A stretch of 64,000 nt of DNA from Holdemania massiliensis (GTDB lineage: Bacteria; Bacillota_I; Bacilli_A; Erysipelotrichales; Erysipelotrichaceae). Made by a program: the position numbers and the translations under genes. Positions 7,150 through 15,705 of this stretch are shown piece by piece; position 1 is the first letter of the stretch, and the number at the start of each line of letters is the position of its first letter. The notes beneath the pieces are model-generated. The model was not told where the DNA came from. It ran no database searches and worked only from the letters and a program-made list of their open reading frames with translations. The stretch is taken from positions 62,001 to 126,000 of the forward strand of contig NZ_JAKNTK010000001.1 of the NCBI RefSeq assembly GCF_022440805.1, in the 5' to 3' direction.

Positions 7150-8973
7150 ATGAAATACAGTGTCCGCAGTTCATATCATCTTGTTTATTCCCGGATGTGG
7201 AAATATGACCGGAAAATGATCGCTTATGGGATTGCCGAGGTGATCTTTTCCGCAGTAACGCCGTTAATGGGGGTGCTGATGCCTTCGCTGATCATCGCCT
7301 GCCTGGAACAAAACACCGGCATTCCTACCTTGGCAGCGGTCTGTCTGGGTTCATTTCTGATCTATGGTGTGATCCATGGAATTCAGGCCTTTCTGGAAAA
7401 TCGTTCAGCGATGCAGTTTATCCTTTACCGTCTGAAAAACTTTTGGGAAGAAATGTTTCACAGCACGCTGACCCGCGATTATCAGAAAATTGAAAGTCAT
7501 CAAACCCAGACATTGATGACCAAAGCGACCGAATGTTTGTCAAGCAACGATCATGGTTTGGAAGGGTTCTGCCATCACAACATCAAGCTTGCGGTGAATG
7601 TTGCGGGTCTGGTTCTCTATTCGCTGATCATCGGAGTCACCAACATCCAGCTGATCTGTCTTTTACTCGGCTTGTCCGTCATTCAGTATTTCGTTTATTT
7701 CTATGCCCGGAAAAAAGAAGAAGCGACCCTGGAAGAATCCAGTCAGATCATCCGTTCGACGTGGTATCTGCGCAAAGAAACCTATGATGTTGCCGCGGGC
7801 AAGGATATCCGGCTTTATGGTCTGCGGTCCTGGCTGGCGGACTACTACCGAAAGCTAAACCATCGTTTGGAAGCAATCTACGGTCAGGTTCGCAAAGCTT
7901 ACTTCGGCTATGATCTGGCTGGGGTCATCATTCAGGTGATCCGGGATCTGGCAGCGTACAGCTGGCTGATATTCAGTCTGATGCAGGGAATGAGCATCGC
8001 TCAGTTTGTTTTCTTGTTAGGCATTATCGGCGGGTTTTCCACATGGTTTTCCACAATCAGCGAAATGCTGGCGTTGATCAGCAACGATCTGATGCGGTTC
8101 AGTTTCTACCGTGAATATATTGATTCCGGAAAATCAGCGATTTCCCCAGAAGAAGTGAAAGATTCCGCCATGACGTTGGCGGTCACGTTTGATCATGTTT
8201 CGTTCCGGTATGATCAGAAAGGGGAACCCGTCCTCAATGATTTCTGCCTTGAAATTCCCGCGGGTCAGAAGGTGGCGCTGGTCGGCATCAACGGTGCCGG
8301 CAAGACGACCCTGGTCAAGCTGTTATGCGGACTTTATACTCCTGACAGTGGACAGATTCGGCTGAATGGTCAGCCGCTTACCGAAAGAAATCGGGAAAGC
8401 TTTCAGGATCAGCTGGCCGTGGTCTTTCAGGATGCCATGGTCATGTCCGTGACGATTGCGGAAAATGTCTCCGGCAAGCCATTGGACAAAACCGATCGGG
8501 AAAAAGTGATCTCTGCGCTGAAACAGGCTAATTTATGGGATAAGATCAAAACCCTGCCGAATCAGGAACGCACATTTATCGGCAAAGATCTGGATGCGAG
8601 CGGAATTCAGCTTTCCGGCGGGGAAGTTCAGCGCCTGATCCTGGCCCGGGCATTATATAAGGAAGCGAAGATGCTGATCCTGGATGAGCCGACGGCGGCG
8701 CTGGATGCCATCGCGGAAAATGAAATGTATCGAATGTACGGCGGTCTGGTCGAAAATCACACCTCGCTGTTTATCTCGCACCGCCTGTCTTCCACCCAGT
8801 TCTGCGACCGCATTCTGTTTCTGGAAAACGGCCGAATTGTGGAAGACGGCACGCATGAAGAACTGATGCGGCAAAAGGGACAATATGCGGCTATGTTTGA
8901 AGTGCAGAGTCATTATTATCAGGAAGGAGAGGATGAGTATGCGTTTGAAGGAAGCCTGGCAGGAAACCTGTAA
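7150..8973 (+). CDS. ABC exporter half-transporter, subunit 1
   Basis: Membrane-spanning ABC exporter half of 607 residues. Residues about 20-310 form a six-helix transmembrane domain; residues about 345-590 form the ATPase. Visible motifs are Walker A GINGAGKTT, Q-loop VVFQD, signature LSGGEVQR, Walker B MLILDEPTAALD with catalytic Glu, and the H-loop FISHRLSS. The start ATG follows AGAGGGGGAG. The second half-transporter overlaps its 3' end by 41 bases, so the pair probably forms a heterodimer. Both nucleotide sites look intact, unlike many heterodimeric exporters with one degenerate site. A peptide, lipid or drug substrate is possible; the AgrAC-like system upstream favours a peptide or antimicrobial-resistance role (inference). 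Confidence 0.9.
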   Translation: MKYSVRSSYHLVYSRMWKYDRKMIAYGIAEVIFSAVTPLMGVLMPSLIIACLEQNTGIPTLAAVCLGSFLIYGVIHGIQAFLENRSAMQFILYRLKNFWEEMFHSTLTRDYQKIESHQTQTLMTKATECLSSNDHGLEGFCHHNIKLAVNVAGLVLYSLIIGVTNIQLICLLLGLSVIQYFVYFYARKKEEATLEESSQIIRSTWYLRKETYDVAAGKDIRLYGLRSWLADYYRKLNHRLEAIYGQVRKAYFGYDLAGVIIQVIRDLAAYSWLIFSLMQGMSIAQFVFLLGIIGGFSTWFSTISEMLALISNDLMRFSFYREYIDSGKSAISPEEVKDSAMTLAVTFDHVSFRYDQKGEPVLNDFCLEIPAGQKVALVGINGAGKTTLVKLLCGLYTPDSGQIRLNGQPLTERNRESFQDQLAVVFQDAMVMSVTIAENVSGKPLDKTDREKVISALKQANLWDKIKTLPNQERTFIGKDLDASGIQLSGGEVQRLILARALYKEAKMLILDEPTAALDAIAENEMYRMYGGLVENHTSLFISHRLSSTQFCDRILFLENGRIVEDGTHEELMRQKGQYAAMFEVQSHYYQEGEDEYAFEGSLAGNL

Positions 8974-10777
8974 GTTTATCCGCATGATGCAGGCAAGCGA
9001 ACCCCATTTAATTCTCTATCTCTTTTTAACCGCTTTGATAACGGCGTCGGTGCCGTTCATCACGCTCTATTTCTCAGCCCGGATTCTCAATCTGTTGATG
9101 ATCAGTCAGTTTGAGCCGGCGATGAACAATGTGTTTTGGATGATCGGCCTCAGTGGTTTGCTCACACTGATCAGTAAGGCTTTAAATCAGCGGTTTATCA
9201 AAATCCGTGATATTTCGGAATATAAGATTCGTCAGCGTGTCATTGAAAAGTCATATCAGATCGAATACGAGGATCTGGAAAAGACCGAAACCCTGGATGA
9301 GATCCGCAAGGCGGACCAGGGCAGCAACGGCGGAGGCGGTACCGGCGAGCAGCTGCGCGATCTGCTTCAATTTCTGACCATGTTTTTTTCGATGCTGTTC
9401 TCCCTGCTTTTTGTCGCTCTTCTGTTAGTTCAGATCTTTCTGTCCGCCCAGGATAAAACCCTGCCGTTACTCAGTTTGGGGGCGCTGCTGCTTGTTTACG
9501 GTGCGGTGATTGGGATCGGTTCGCGGCTCAGTGCCAAGTCCGGCCAACTGCTTCAAAAGATGAAACGGGACAACGTGCATAACAATGCGATTTCCAACTA
9601 TGTCGGCAATCTGGGCATGAGCATCAATCATGGCAAAGACATCCGGCTGTTTCAAATGCAGGAACTGATTCTTCAGTTGTTTGAAAAGACACTGATCGGT
9701 GCCCGGTTCTATATGGACTGGGGCACGACCAATGGCAGGATCAATGGCTTCATTCTCTTTCTGACCCAGCTGGCTTCCGGCATGACGTATCTGGTGATTG
9801 GGATCATCGCGATGCAGGGAACGATCGGCATCGGTGAAGTCATGTTGTATGCCAATGCCATTCTGCGTTTTACCACGTCACTGGTGACCTTGGCGTCCAG
9901 CTACAACAACCTTGTTTATCGTTATGAGTACCTCAACAGCTATGAAGCGTTCATTCAGCGGCCGAATCTGGGCTACGAAGGCACGCTGCCAATCGAGAAG
10001 CGGGATGATCATGAATACCATCTGACCTTTGATCATGTTTCCTATTGTTATCCAGGCCAAAAGGTGTACGCTTTAAAAGATGTCAGCTTTGATCTGGAAA
10101 TGAAAAAACACTTTGCGGTAGTGGGCCGCAACGGCGCCGGAAAAACAACATTCATCAAGCTGATGTGCCGGCTGGCTGAACCGACGAGCGGGCGGATTCT
10201 GTTAAACGGCATTGATATCCGCAAATATGATATTGAGGAATACATGCAGATTTTCTCGGTTGTGTTCCAGGATTTTAAATTGATGGAAATGCCGCTGGGA
10301 GAGAACCTGGCTTCCGGCAGTCTGGTCGATGAGAAACGGGCATGTCAGGTTCTGGAGGAAGTGGGTCTCGGTCCGCGTCTTCAGAAGATGAAGCAGGGCT
10401 TAAAAACCCAGTTGGGCAAAGAAAATGGCGACGGCGAACTGCTGAGCGGTGGGGAAGCGCAGAAAGCAGCGATTGCCCGGGCTTTATATAAGGATGCCCC
10501 GATCGTCATTCTGGATGAACCAACGGCGGCCTTGGATCCGATCTCGGAAGCGGAAATTTATGAGAATTTCAGCGAACTGGTCAAAGATAAGACGTCGATC
10601 TTTATTTCTCACCGGATGAGCAGCTGCAAGTTCTGTGATGAAATCATTGTGTTTGATCAGGGACAGATTATTCAGCGGGGAACCCATGATCAGCTGGCCG
10701 CTCAGCCGGGTTTGTATCAAGAGTTATGGGAAGCTCAGGCACAGTATTACCGCCGTCCTGCGTTCAAGCTGATCTGA
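8933..10777 (+). CDS. ABC exporter half-transporter, subunit 2
   Basis: Second half of the exporter, 614 residues from ATG 8933 (MSMRLKEAW), chosen because AGGAAGGAGA lies just upstream; a longer in-frame start at 8885 lacks a ribosome site. Transmembrane helices occupy about residues 25-310. The ATPase carries Walker A GRNGAGKTT, Q-loop VVFQDF, signature LLSGGEAQK, Walker B IVILDEPTAALDP and H-loop FISHRMSS. A glycine-rich stretch (NGGGGTGEQL) sits in the first cytoplasmic region. It overlaps subunit 1 by 41 bases and is followed by a terminator. Confidence 0.9.
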   Translation: MSMRLKEAWQETCKFIRMMQASEPHLILYLFLTALITASVPFITLYFSARILNLLMISQFEPAMNNVFWMIGLSGLLTLISKALNQRFIKIRDISEYKIRQRVIEKSYQIEYEDLEKTETLDEIRKADQGSNGGGGTGEQLRDLLQFLTMFFSMLFSLLFVALLLVQIFLSAQDKTLPLLSLGALLLVYGAVIGIGSRLSAKSGQLLQKMKRDNVHNNAISNYVGNLGMSINHGKDIRLFQMQELILQLFEKTLIGARFYMDWGTTNGRINGFILFLTQLASGMTYLVIGIIAMQGTIGIGEVMLYANAILRFTTSLVTLASSYNNLVYRYEYLNSYEAFIQRPNLGYEGTLPIEKRDDHEYHLTFDHVSYCYPGQKVYALKDVSFDLEMKKHFAVVGRNGAGKTTFIKLMCRLAEPTSGRILLNGIDIRKYDIEEYMQIFSVVFQDFKLMEMPLGENLASGSLVDEKRACQVLEEVGLGPRLQKMKQGLKTQLGKENGDGELLSGGEAQKAAIARALYKDAPIVILDEPTAALDPISEAEIYENFSELVKDKTSIFISHRMSSCKFCDEIIVFDQGQIIQRGTHDQLAAQPGLYQELWEAQAQYYRRPAFKLI

Positions 10778-10808
10778 GACAGTTTCAGTTCTGAAAAGTA
10801 TCAATGGA

Positions 10809-10852
10809 GATTGAAAGTCGGGAATAAATCCTTCTTTCAGTCTTTTTCTTTT
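10809..10852 (+). terminator. Terminator of the ABC exporter operon
   Basis: 9-bp stem GATTGAAAG / CTTTCAGTC with one G-T pair (10809-10817, 10834-10842), then a long pyrimidine tail TTTTTCTTTTT. Confidence 0.8.
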
Positions 10853-10921
10853 TCGTTTTGAAAACAATTAGCAAACACACGAAAAAGGGCAGACAGTCGG
10901 CGAAGAAGTCCGGCAGATTGA

Positions 10922-10950
10922 TTGTACTTTGGCCGCAGTAAGGTTACAAT
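10922..10950 (+). promoter_or_regulatory. Promoter of the fucose-isomerase-like gene
   Basis: TTGTAC (10922-10927), 17-bp spacer, TACAAT (10945-10950), 23 bases before the start codon. Confidence 0.7.
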
Positions 10951-10973
10951 AAAATTAAGAAAGAAGGGTTATC

Positions 10974-12170
10974 ATGAAGATTGGGATTGGCTATCTGCAA
11001 AGCATGAATGCAGATATGGAGGACCGGGATGTCTTGAATCGGAACTATCTGGAGGAACTCTCCCGGCGCTGCGGACACACGTTAGAAATCGTTCAGCCGG
11101 AAGCGTTAAAAGAGGAAGCCATGACGGTGGTGTTTGTCGGCGGCGGTGGTACGGAAGGACGCTTTCTGAAGCTGGAGCCGTATTTAAAAGAGCCGATTTT
11201 CCTTTTGACCTCTGGCGAAAACAACTCGCTGGCCGCGTCGATGGAAATTCTGTCCTACCTGCGTCAGAAAGGCGTACAGGCGGAAATTCTGCATGGCGAT
11301 CTGGACGATATGGCCGCGCGGTTAAGCGATCTGGTTCAGGTGTTCAAGGTTGAAAAGGAACTGCGGGGACTGCGTTTAGGCAGTGTCGGCGATCCGTCAG
11401 ACTGGCTGATTTCCAGCCATGTCGATGCCGATCAAGTCCGTGAGAAGACCGGGATTGAGCTGGTTTCCATTTCGATGGAGGAATTCTTTGCGGAAATCGA
11501 GAAACATCAGGTGGAAGAAAACGAATATACCCGCCAGCTGCGCAGCCAAGCTTGGCCGCAGGCAGAAATGCAGAAATCATTGGAAATCTACGGTGCGCTT
11601 AAGCGCCTCTGTCAGAAATATCAGCTCAACGGCGTGACTGTGCGCTGCTTTGACCTGTTGGGCCCAGTGAAGAGTACCGGCTGTCTGGCGCTGGCGATTT
11701 TGAATGCCGAAGGAATCTACGGCGGCTGTGAAGGCGATATGCCGTCCTTGATCGCTATGACGCTGATCGGCAAACTGACAGATCAGCCGGTCTTTATGTG
11801 CAATCCTTCGCGGATTCTCTCGCAGCCGAAACAGATCATTTTCGCTCACTGCACCTTGCCGTTAACGATGCCGAGTGCTTTCCGGTTAATGACGCATTTT
11901 GAGTCGGATTTGGGTGTTGCGCTGGCCGGCCATTTGCGTGAGGGCGAAGCCACGGTGTTCAAATGTTCGGCGCTGATGGACCGCTACTTTGTTCAGGACG
12001 GTGAAATTGTTGAAAATCTGAACGAAAAACATCTGTGCCGCACGCAGATTCGCGTCTCATTGCCGCAGGGGCTGGAAACGCTGCTGAAAGAGCCGATTGG
12101 CAACCATCATCTGATTGTGCTGGGGCACTACGCTTCACGCGTTCATGAATTCTTCCGTTTCCATCATTAA
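10974..12170 (+). CDS. L-fucose/L-arabinose isomerase-fold protein
   Basis: Cytoplasmic protein of 398 residues with the overall look of the FucI/AraA isomerase superfamily. The N-terminal half has a Rossmann-like region (VVFVGGGGTEG, LRGLRLGSVGDPSDWL). The C-terminal half has CEGDMPSLIAMTLI followed by IIFAHCTLP, the segments that supply metal-binding Glu, Asp and His in fucose isomerases. The protein is shorter than FucI (about 590) and closer to the compact uncharacterised members. A ribosome site AGAAAGAAGGG precedes the ATG, and the gene has its own promoter. No sugar kinase, aldolase or transporter is adjacent, so the physiological substrate is open. Confidence 0.7.
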   Translation: MKIGIGYLQSMNADMEDRDVLNRNYLEELSRRCGHTLEIVQPEALKEEAMTVVFVGGGGTEGRFLKLEPYLKEPIFLLTSGENNSLAASMEILSYLRQKGVQAEILHGDLDDMAARLSDLVQVFKVEKELRGLRLGSVGDPSDWLISSHVDADQVREKTGIELVSISMEEFFAEIEKHQVEENEYTRQLRSQAWPQAEMQKSLEIYGALKRLCQKYQLNGVTVRCFDLLGPVKSTGCLALAILNAEGIYGGCEGDMPSLIAMTLIGKLTDQPVFMCNPSRILSQPKQIIFAHCTLPLTMPSAFRLMTHFESDLGVALAGHLREGEATVFKCSALMDRYFVQDGEIVENLNEKHLCRTQIRVSLPQGLETLLKEPIGNHHLIVLGHYASRVHEFFRFHH

Positions 12171-12272
12171 AAAACCAGAATTAACCAGTCAATATTTTGG
12201 AAGTCGTAAGCAAAATTTAAGACATTCCTTAATAATATCCTTTATAATAAAGAGAGAAACGAGGTGCAGGAA

Positions 12273-13352
12273 ATGAAAAAAACAATTGCAGCAGCTTTGG
12301 TTCTGATCTTGTTGATCAGCGGTTGTCAGAACAAGGAGAAGCCGCAGCCGACGGATGACGGCATGCTTCCGGCACCCCAGCAGCAAGTGATCAACAATGA
12401 ACTATCCGGAACGGACTTAGCGTCAGCCAAGCTGCAGATCACCCAAACCGCGCCGATTCGCATCGCATCTGAAATCGTTCGGTTATCGATCAGTGAAGAA
12501 ACCCTGGAGGGCTGCACGATGGAGGCCTGCGAAGAAGCCAAAAAAGCTGGACTGAAAGGAACGGTTATCTTGGCCGGAACCAAAATCAATCCAGGGTTAT
12601 CAATCTTCCAACTGTTCACAGAGAAAGCGATGCAGACGTATTCGCTGACCACAAGCCAGGGCAGCTGGAATGCAGAACAGCTGAAAGAACATCAGATCTG
12701 GACCAATGGCAGTGTGTCTCTGGTCAATATGAACAACCTGATCGGACGAACGGAAGGTGAAGATCAGCGGACGATTGCCGATCAGATGTCACGATGGGTC
12801 TATGATGAAATGGCAGCGGTCGGGGAAGTGCTGCAGGACTATCGCGTACCGTCAGCGGATTTATTCACCGATCTCGATGCCAAAAGCAAGCAGATTGAAA
12901 ACCTCAAGGTCACCGTGGCTTACTTGAAGCAAACATCCTTCCCGTCAGGGATTGAACGCACGTTCCAGACTGTGGACGGACTGACATTAAACGGTGACGG
13001 CTATGTCGTTTCACTGAGCTTCAACAAAAAAGGAAAAGAGACGGTATCGCTGCCGGTCTTCCTGGTTCAGCAGTACAACAAGGCGACGCTGAAACCCGAA
13101 AGCTATTTTAATCTTCAGGATCAGACGATCTTAATTTCCAAGCTGCCAAGCGAGGCTGTTCTGGAAGAAACGCCTGAGCGCAAAGTTGTGGATCTTGCCC
13201 CTTCCTTCTATGAAGGACAGGATTTGGCAGAACGTTTTGCCGCTGCGGTCGGCAGTAAGGAAAAGAAAAAAGATTATGCCTGGGCCAAAGATGTCGTAGC
13301 GCAAATGCGAACCCAGCTGGTTGAATTTTATGAAAATCAGATCGGGAAATAA
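12273..13352 (+). CDS. Lipoprotein of unknown function
   Basis: Secreted, membrane-anchored protein of 359 residues. The signal MKKTIAAALVLILLISGC ends in the lipobox ISGC; the start at ATG 12273 is preferred over the upstream GTG (12264) because GAGGTG lies at ribosome-site distance. A disordered, proline-rich stretch follows the Cys. The rest is soluble alpha/beta sequence without a family I recognise. Segments around residues 45-130 and 200-290 could be two related beta-rich domains of the GerMN/sporulation-lipoprotein kind, but this is weak. A TATAAT box lies at 12243-12248 without a clear -35. Monocistronic, with a hairpin terminator after it. Confidence 0.75.
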   Translation: MKKTIAAALVLILLISGCQNKEKPQPTDDGMLPAPQQQVINNELSGTDLASAKLQITQTAPIRIASEIVRLSISEETLEGCTMEACEEAKKAGLKGTVILAGTKINPGLSIFQLFTEKAMQTYSLTTSQGSWNAEQLKEHQIWTNGSVSLVNMNNLIGRTEGEDQRTIADQMSRWVYDEMAAVGEVLQDYRVPSADLFTDLDAKSKQIENLKVTVAYLKQTSFPSGIERTFQTVDGLTLNGDGYVVSLSFNKKGKETVSLPVFLVQQYNKATLKPESYFNLQDQTILISKLPSEAVLEETPERKVVDLAPSFYEGQDLAERFAAAVGSKEKKKDYAWAKDVVAQMRTQLVEFYENQIGK

Positions 13353-13401
13353 GTGGAAGTTAAGAAAAGCTTAAAAAGGAACACATACGGAATAACAAGA
13401 A

Positions 13402-13448
13402 AAAGAGAAGTCTGCATGAACTGATTACGGTTCAAAGGACTTCTCTTT
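13402..13448. terminator. Bidirectional terminator between convergent genes
   Basis: Perfect 11-bp stem AAAGAGAAGTC / GACTTCTCTTT (13402-13412, 13438-13448) with a smaller TGAAC/GTTCA hairpin in the loop. The T-tail is better on the minus strand, but the position serves both the lipoprotein gene and the convergent VIT1 gene. Confidence 0.8.
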
Positions 13449-13510
13449 ACTTTTAGGTTCTTTCAAGAATCGCGTTGGTGAAAGAAAACCTGAAATCTGA
13501 AAGCAGCAGT

Positions 13511-14389
13511 TTAGATATCGATCCCCAGCCAGGCCTTAATGACCAGTCCGACCAGGAATGAAATGACAGCAACCGATCCGGAGATCGTAAACATCTCCAG
13601 GAAACGTTGTTTGAAATTGTAGTTCTTGGCAACTGAAATATAATAATTGAACACGAGAATGATCAACGTCACGGTGATCAGCAAGGCGATCAATGCTGGA
13701 ATGTAAGCTTCCGCCGGAAGCAGTAAATAAGGCAGGCTCATCAAAGCCACCGTGATCAGATACATCACGCCGGTATACAGACACGATTTCACGGCCTGCG
13801 GATCATTATCACTTTTTGCGGAAAGATAGGCCGAGGCTGTCATCGACAAGGTTGCGGAAACCCCTGTGATTAAACCGGACAAAGCCACCAGACGATTATC
13901 CTGCAAAGCGAAGGTCAGACCCGCCAAGGTTCCGGTCAGTTCGACTAACGCGTCATTCATACCCAAAACCATTGAGCCGACAAACTGCAGGCGCTCTTCA
14001 TCGAGCATCGCCAGCAAAGCCTGTTCATGACGTTCCTCATCCTCCGCAATTTTTTCAGCCTCAGGAATTTCCTGAATTAAGCGGGTGTATGCCTTATCGG
14101 CTTTATCCTCACCATTTTCCATCAGCTTTAAGGCAAAGGTATAACCAAAGATTTTGGCAAGCAGACTGTACCAGAAAACTTTGCCCTTGTTGGGTTTTGG
14201 CTGCAGACCGGTATATTTGCCCCACAGTTTCCCATGCAAAGCTTCTTCCTGTGCAATTTGAAGCAGAATGTCACGGTCCTTTTCCGATTTAACAGTTTCC
14301 GCGATTTTCTGATAAATATGATATTCGTCAATTTCGTTCTGCTGCATCCGAATCAGGGTTTTCAATGCAGCGCCAGAGCATTCATTCAT
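13511..14389 (-). CDS. Ferritin-like/VIT1 fusion iron-manganese transporter (MbfA-like)
   Basis: Membrane transporter of 292 residues that probably exports or sequesters Fe2+/Mn2+. Residues about 1-130 form a rubrerythrin/ferritin-like helical domain with candidate diiron ligands E19, E22, E49, H52, E116-E119 and H121 (ExxH-type pairs EEALH and EERH). Residues about 135-290 form the five-helix VIT1/CCC1 transporter domain, starting with the diagnostic VLGMNDALVELTGTLAGL. The fusion corresponds to the erythrin-VIT1 group described for MbfA. The start ATG follows GGGGGT at about 10 bases. Single gene with a bidirectional terminator. Confidence 0.92.
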   Translation of the reverse strand: MNECSGAALKTLIRMQQNEIDEYHIYQKIAETVKSEKDRDILLQIAQEEALHGKLWGKYTGLQPKPNKGKVFWYSLLAKIFGYTFALKLMENGEDKADKAYTRLIQEIPEAEKIAEDEERHEQALLAMLDEERLQFVGSMVLGMNDALVELTGTLAGLTFALQDNRLVALSGLITGVSATLSMTASAYLSAKSDNDPQAVKSCLYTGVMYLITVALMSLPYLLLPAEAYIPALIALLITVTLIILVFNYYISVAKNYNFKQRFLEMFTISGSVAVISFLVGLVIKAWLGIDI

Positions 14390-14558
14390 CTGTTTTTTAC
14401 CCCCTATTTCTATCTTTCATATTACACTATTTAATTCAAGAATTCAAAATGGATCGGTGAAGAAATGAGGATCTGGGAGATAAAATCGGATAAAAACAAA
14501 ATGTCTGCAGGTAGACCATCGTCAATCTGCTTGTAGGCTGCAGCCAAAAGATTGGACT

Positions 14559-15380
14559 TTACAGAATGGGAGCCTGATCGATGAAATTCAGCGGCAAGCC
14601 CTCCAGAATCTGTTTCGCGATTTCCAGACGGCTGAAATCCTGCAGCACCAGTGGGGCATGGGCATCCCATCCGTAGCATACCGGGCATTGCATCTGAGCC
14701 GCAATTTCCCAGAACGGACGGAACGGATAGGCATAACTGCTTATCTGATGCGAGGGTGAAACGGAGCTGATTAGATAATTGTGTTTACCGTAATGGACAC
14801 CGTTTAAATTGATTTCCAAAGGAATCTGCCTTTTAACGCTGACAGTACAGATCCGTTGGGCGGCTTCTGCACAGGCCGGTGTGAAGGTGCGGCGGCCCAG
14901 CATGAAATAGTCAGGATGCGCGATCATTACGAACCATCCAGTTGCCGCCGCTTTTTCAATTTGGGCTGCATAAAACAAGACATCTTCATCATTGTTGTAG
15001 GCATCGTAATCATAGACAAGCTCATAAACGGGATTTGTTTCAATGGCTTTGAAATGCTGGCCGAGAATCAAATAGTCAACTTCACCGTGCAGCTGTTCGA
15101 GCAAGGCCTGCTGATCATCCAGATATTCCGCTTCATAGCCAAAGCGCAGTTGGATTAAATCCTGATATTTTATTTTTAGCGCCTGCATGGCGTCCGTGTA
15201 TTCCTGACGCTGATCCCAGAACATTCGGCAGGTTGGCAGATGCAGCTGAGGATAGGGCATGTGATCACTGAAACCAAGCAGCTCAAAGCCTGCTTCTATA
15301 GCGCTGAGCACCATCTGATCATCTGTTCCGCTGGCATGACCGCAGCGGAAGGTGTGAGTGTGAAGATTAAATTTCTGCAT
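14559..15380 (-). CDS. PHP-domain phosphoesterase (histidinol-phosphatase type)
   Basis: Metal-dependent phosphoesterase of 273 residues. The N-terminus carries the PHP metal motif HTHTFRCGH (H7, H9, H15), followed by further family blocks GFSDHMPY, RFGYEAEY, DYLILGQHF and MIAHPDYF, and a C-terminal WDAHAP. These match HisK-like histidinol phosphatases and related PHP proteins. The start at 15380 is chosen because AAGGAGA lies 7 bases upstream and the motif begins directly after it; longer frames upstream have no support. No histidine biosynthesis genes are nearby, so the natural substrate may be another small phosphate ester. Confidence 0.87.
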   Translation of the reverse strand: MQKFNLHTHTFRCGHASGTDDQMVLSAIEAGFELLGFSDHMPYPQLHLPTCRMFWDQRQEYTDAMQALKIKYQDLIQLRFGYEAEYLDDQQALLEQLHGEVDYLILGQHFKAIETNPVYELVYDYDAYNNDEDVLFYAAQIEKAAATGWFVMIAHPDYFMLGRRTFTPACAEAAQRICTVSVKRQIPLEINLNGVHYGKHNYLISSVSPSHQISSYAYPFRPFWEIAAQMQCPVCYGWDAHAPLVLQDFSRLEIAKQILEGLPLNFIDQAPIL

Positions 15381-15705
15381 GGGATTTTCTCCTTTTACCA
15401 ATACATCACCGGTTAAGTTCAGTGTAATCGTCATTCTGTAAAAAAACAACAGAGAATTTCCGTTGTTCCGTTTTCTTTGTTTTAGGAGGGGGAACGGAAT
15501 CCTTAGGATGCTGGACATGATGAAATGCAGCAGTATCCAGGCAAGAAGGTGCTGAAGAAAGGGGAAATGGGAAAAAGGAATATCGCTGGAAAGAAAAAGA
15601 GGTCAGGATAAACAAAGCTGAACTTGGTCTTAACGGCTTATTTTGGTTAAAGACAGAGCTATTTTTCTATGATACAATAGCTGGGAAAAAGGGGATTTTG
15701 TAAAA
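15381..15705. other. Intergenic region between divergent PHP and symporter genes
   Basis: About 325 bases without a supported gene. It holds the PHP ribosome site at its left end and, at its right end, a TACAAT box (15673-15678) with only weak -35 candidates (TTAAAG at 15647, AAGACA at 15650) for the symporter gene. A short AACAAC/GTTGTT inverted repeat lies near 15446-15467. Nothing else was recognised. Confidence 0.5.

Noticed and set aside
10922..11353. Plus-strand frame of 143 codons ahead of the fucose-isomerase-like gene
   Set aside because: Out of frame with the clear gene at 10974, starts in its promoter, and has no motif.
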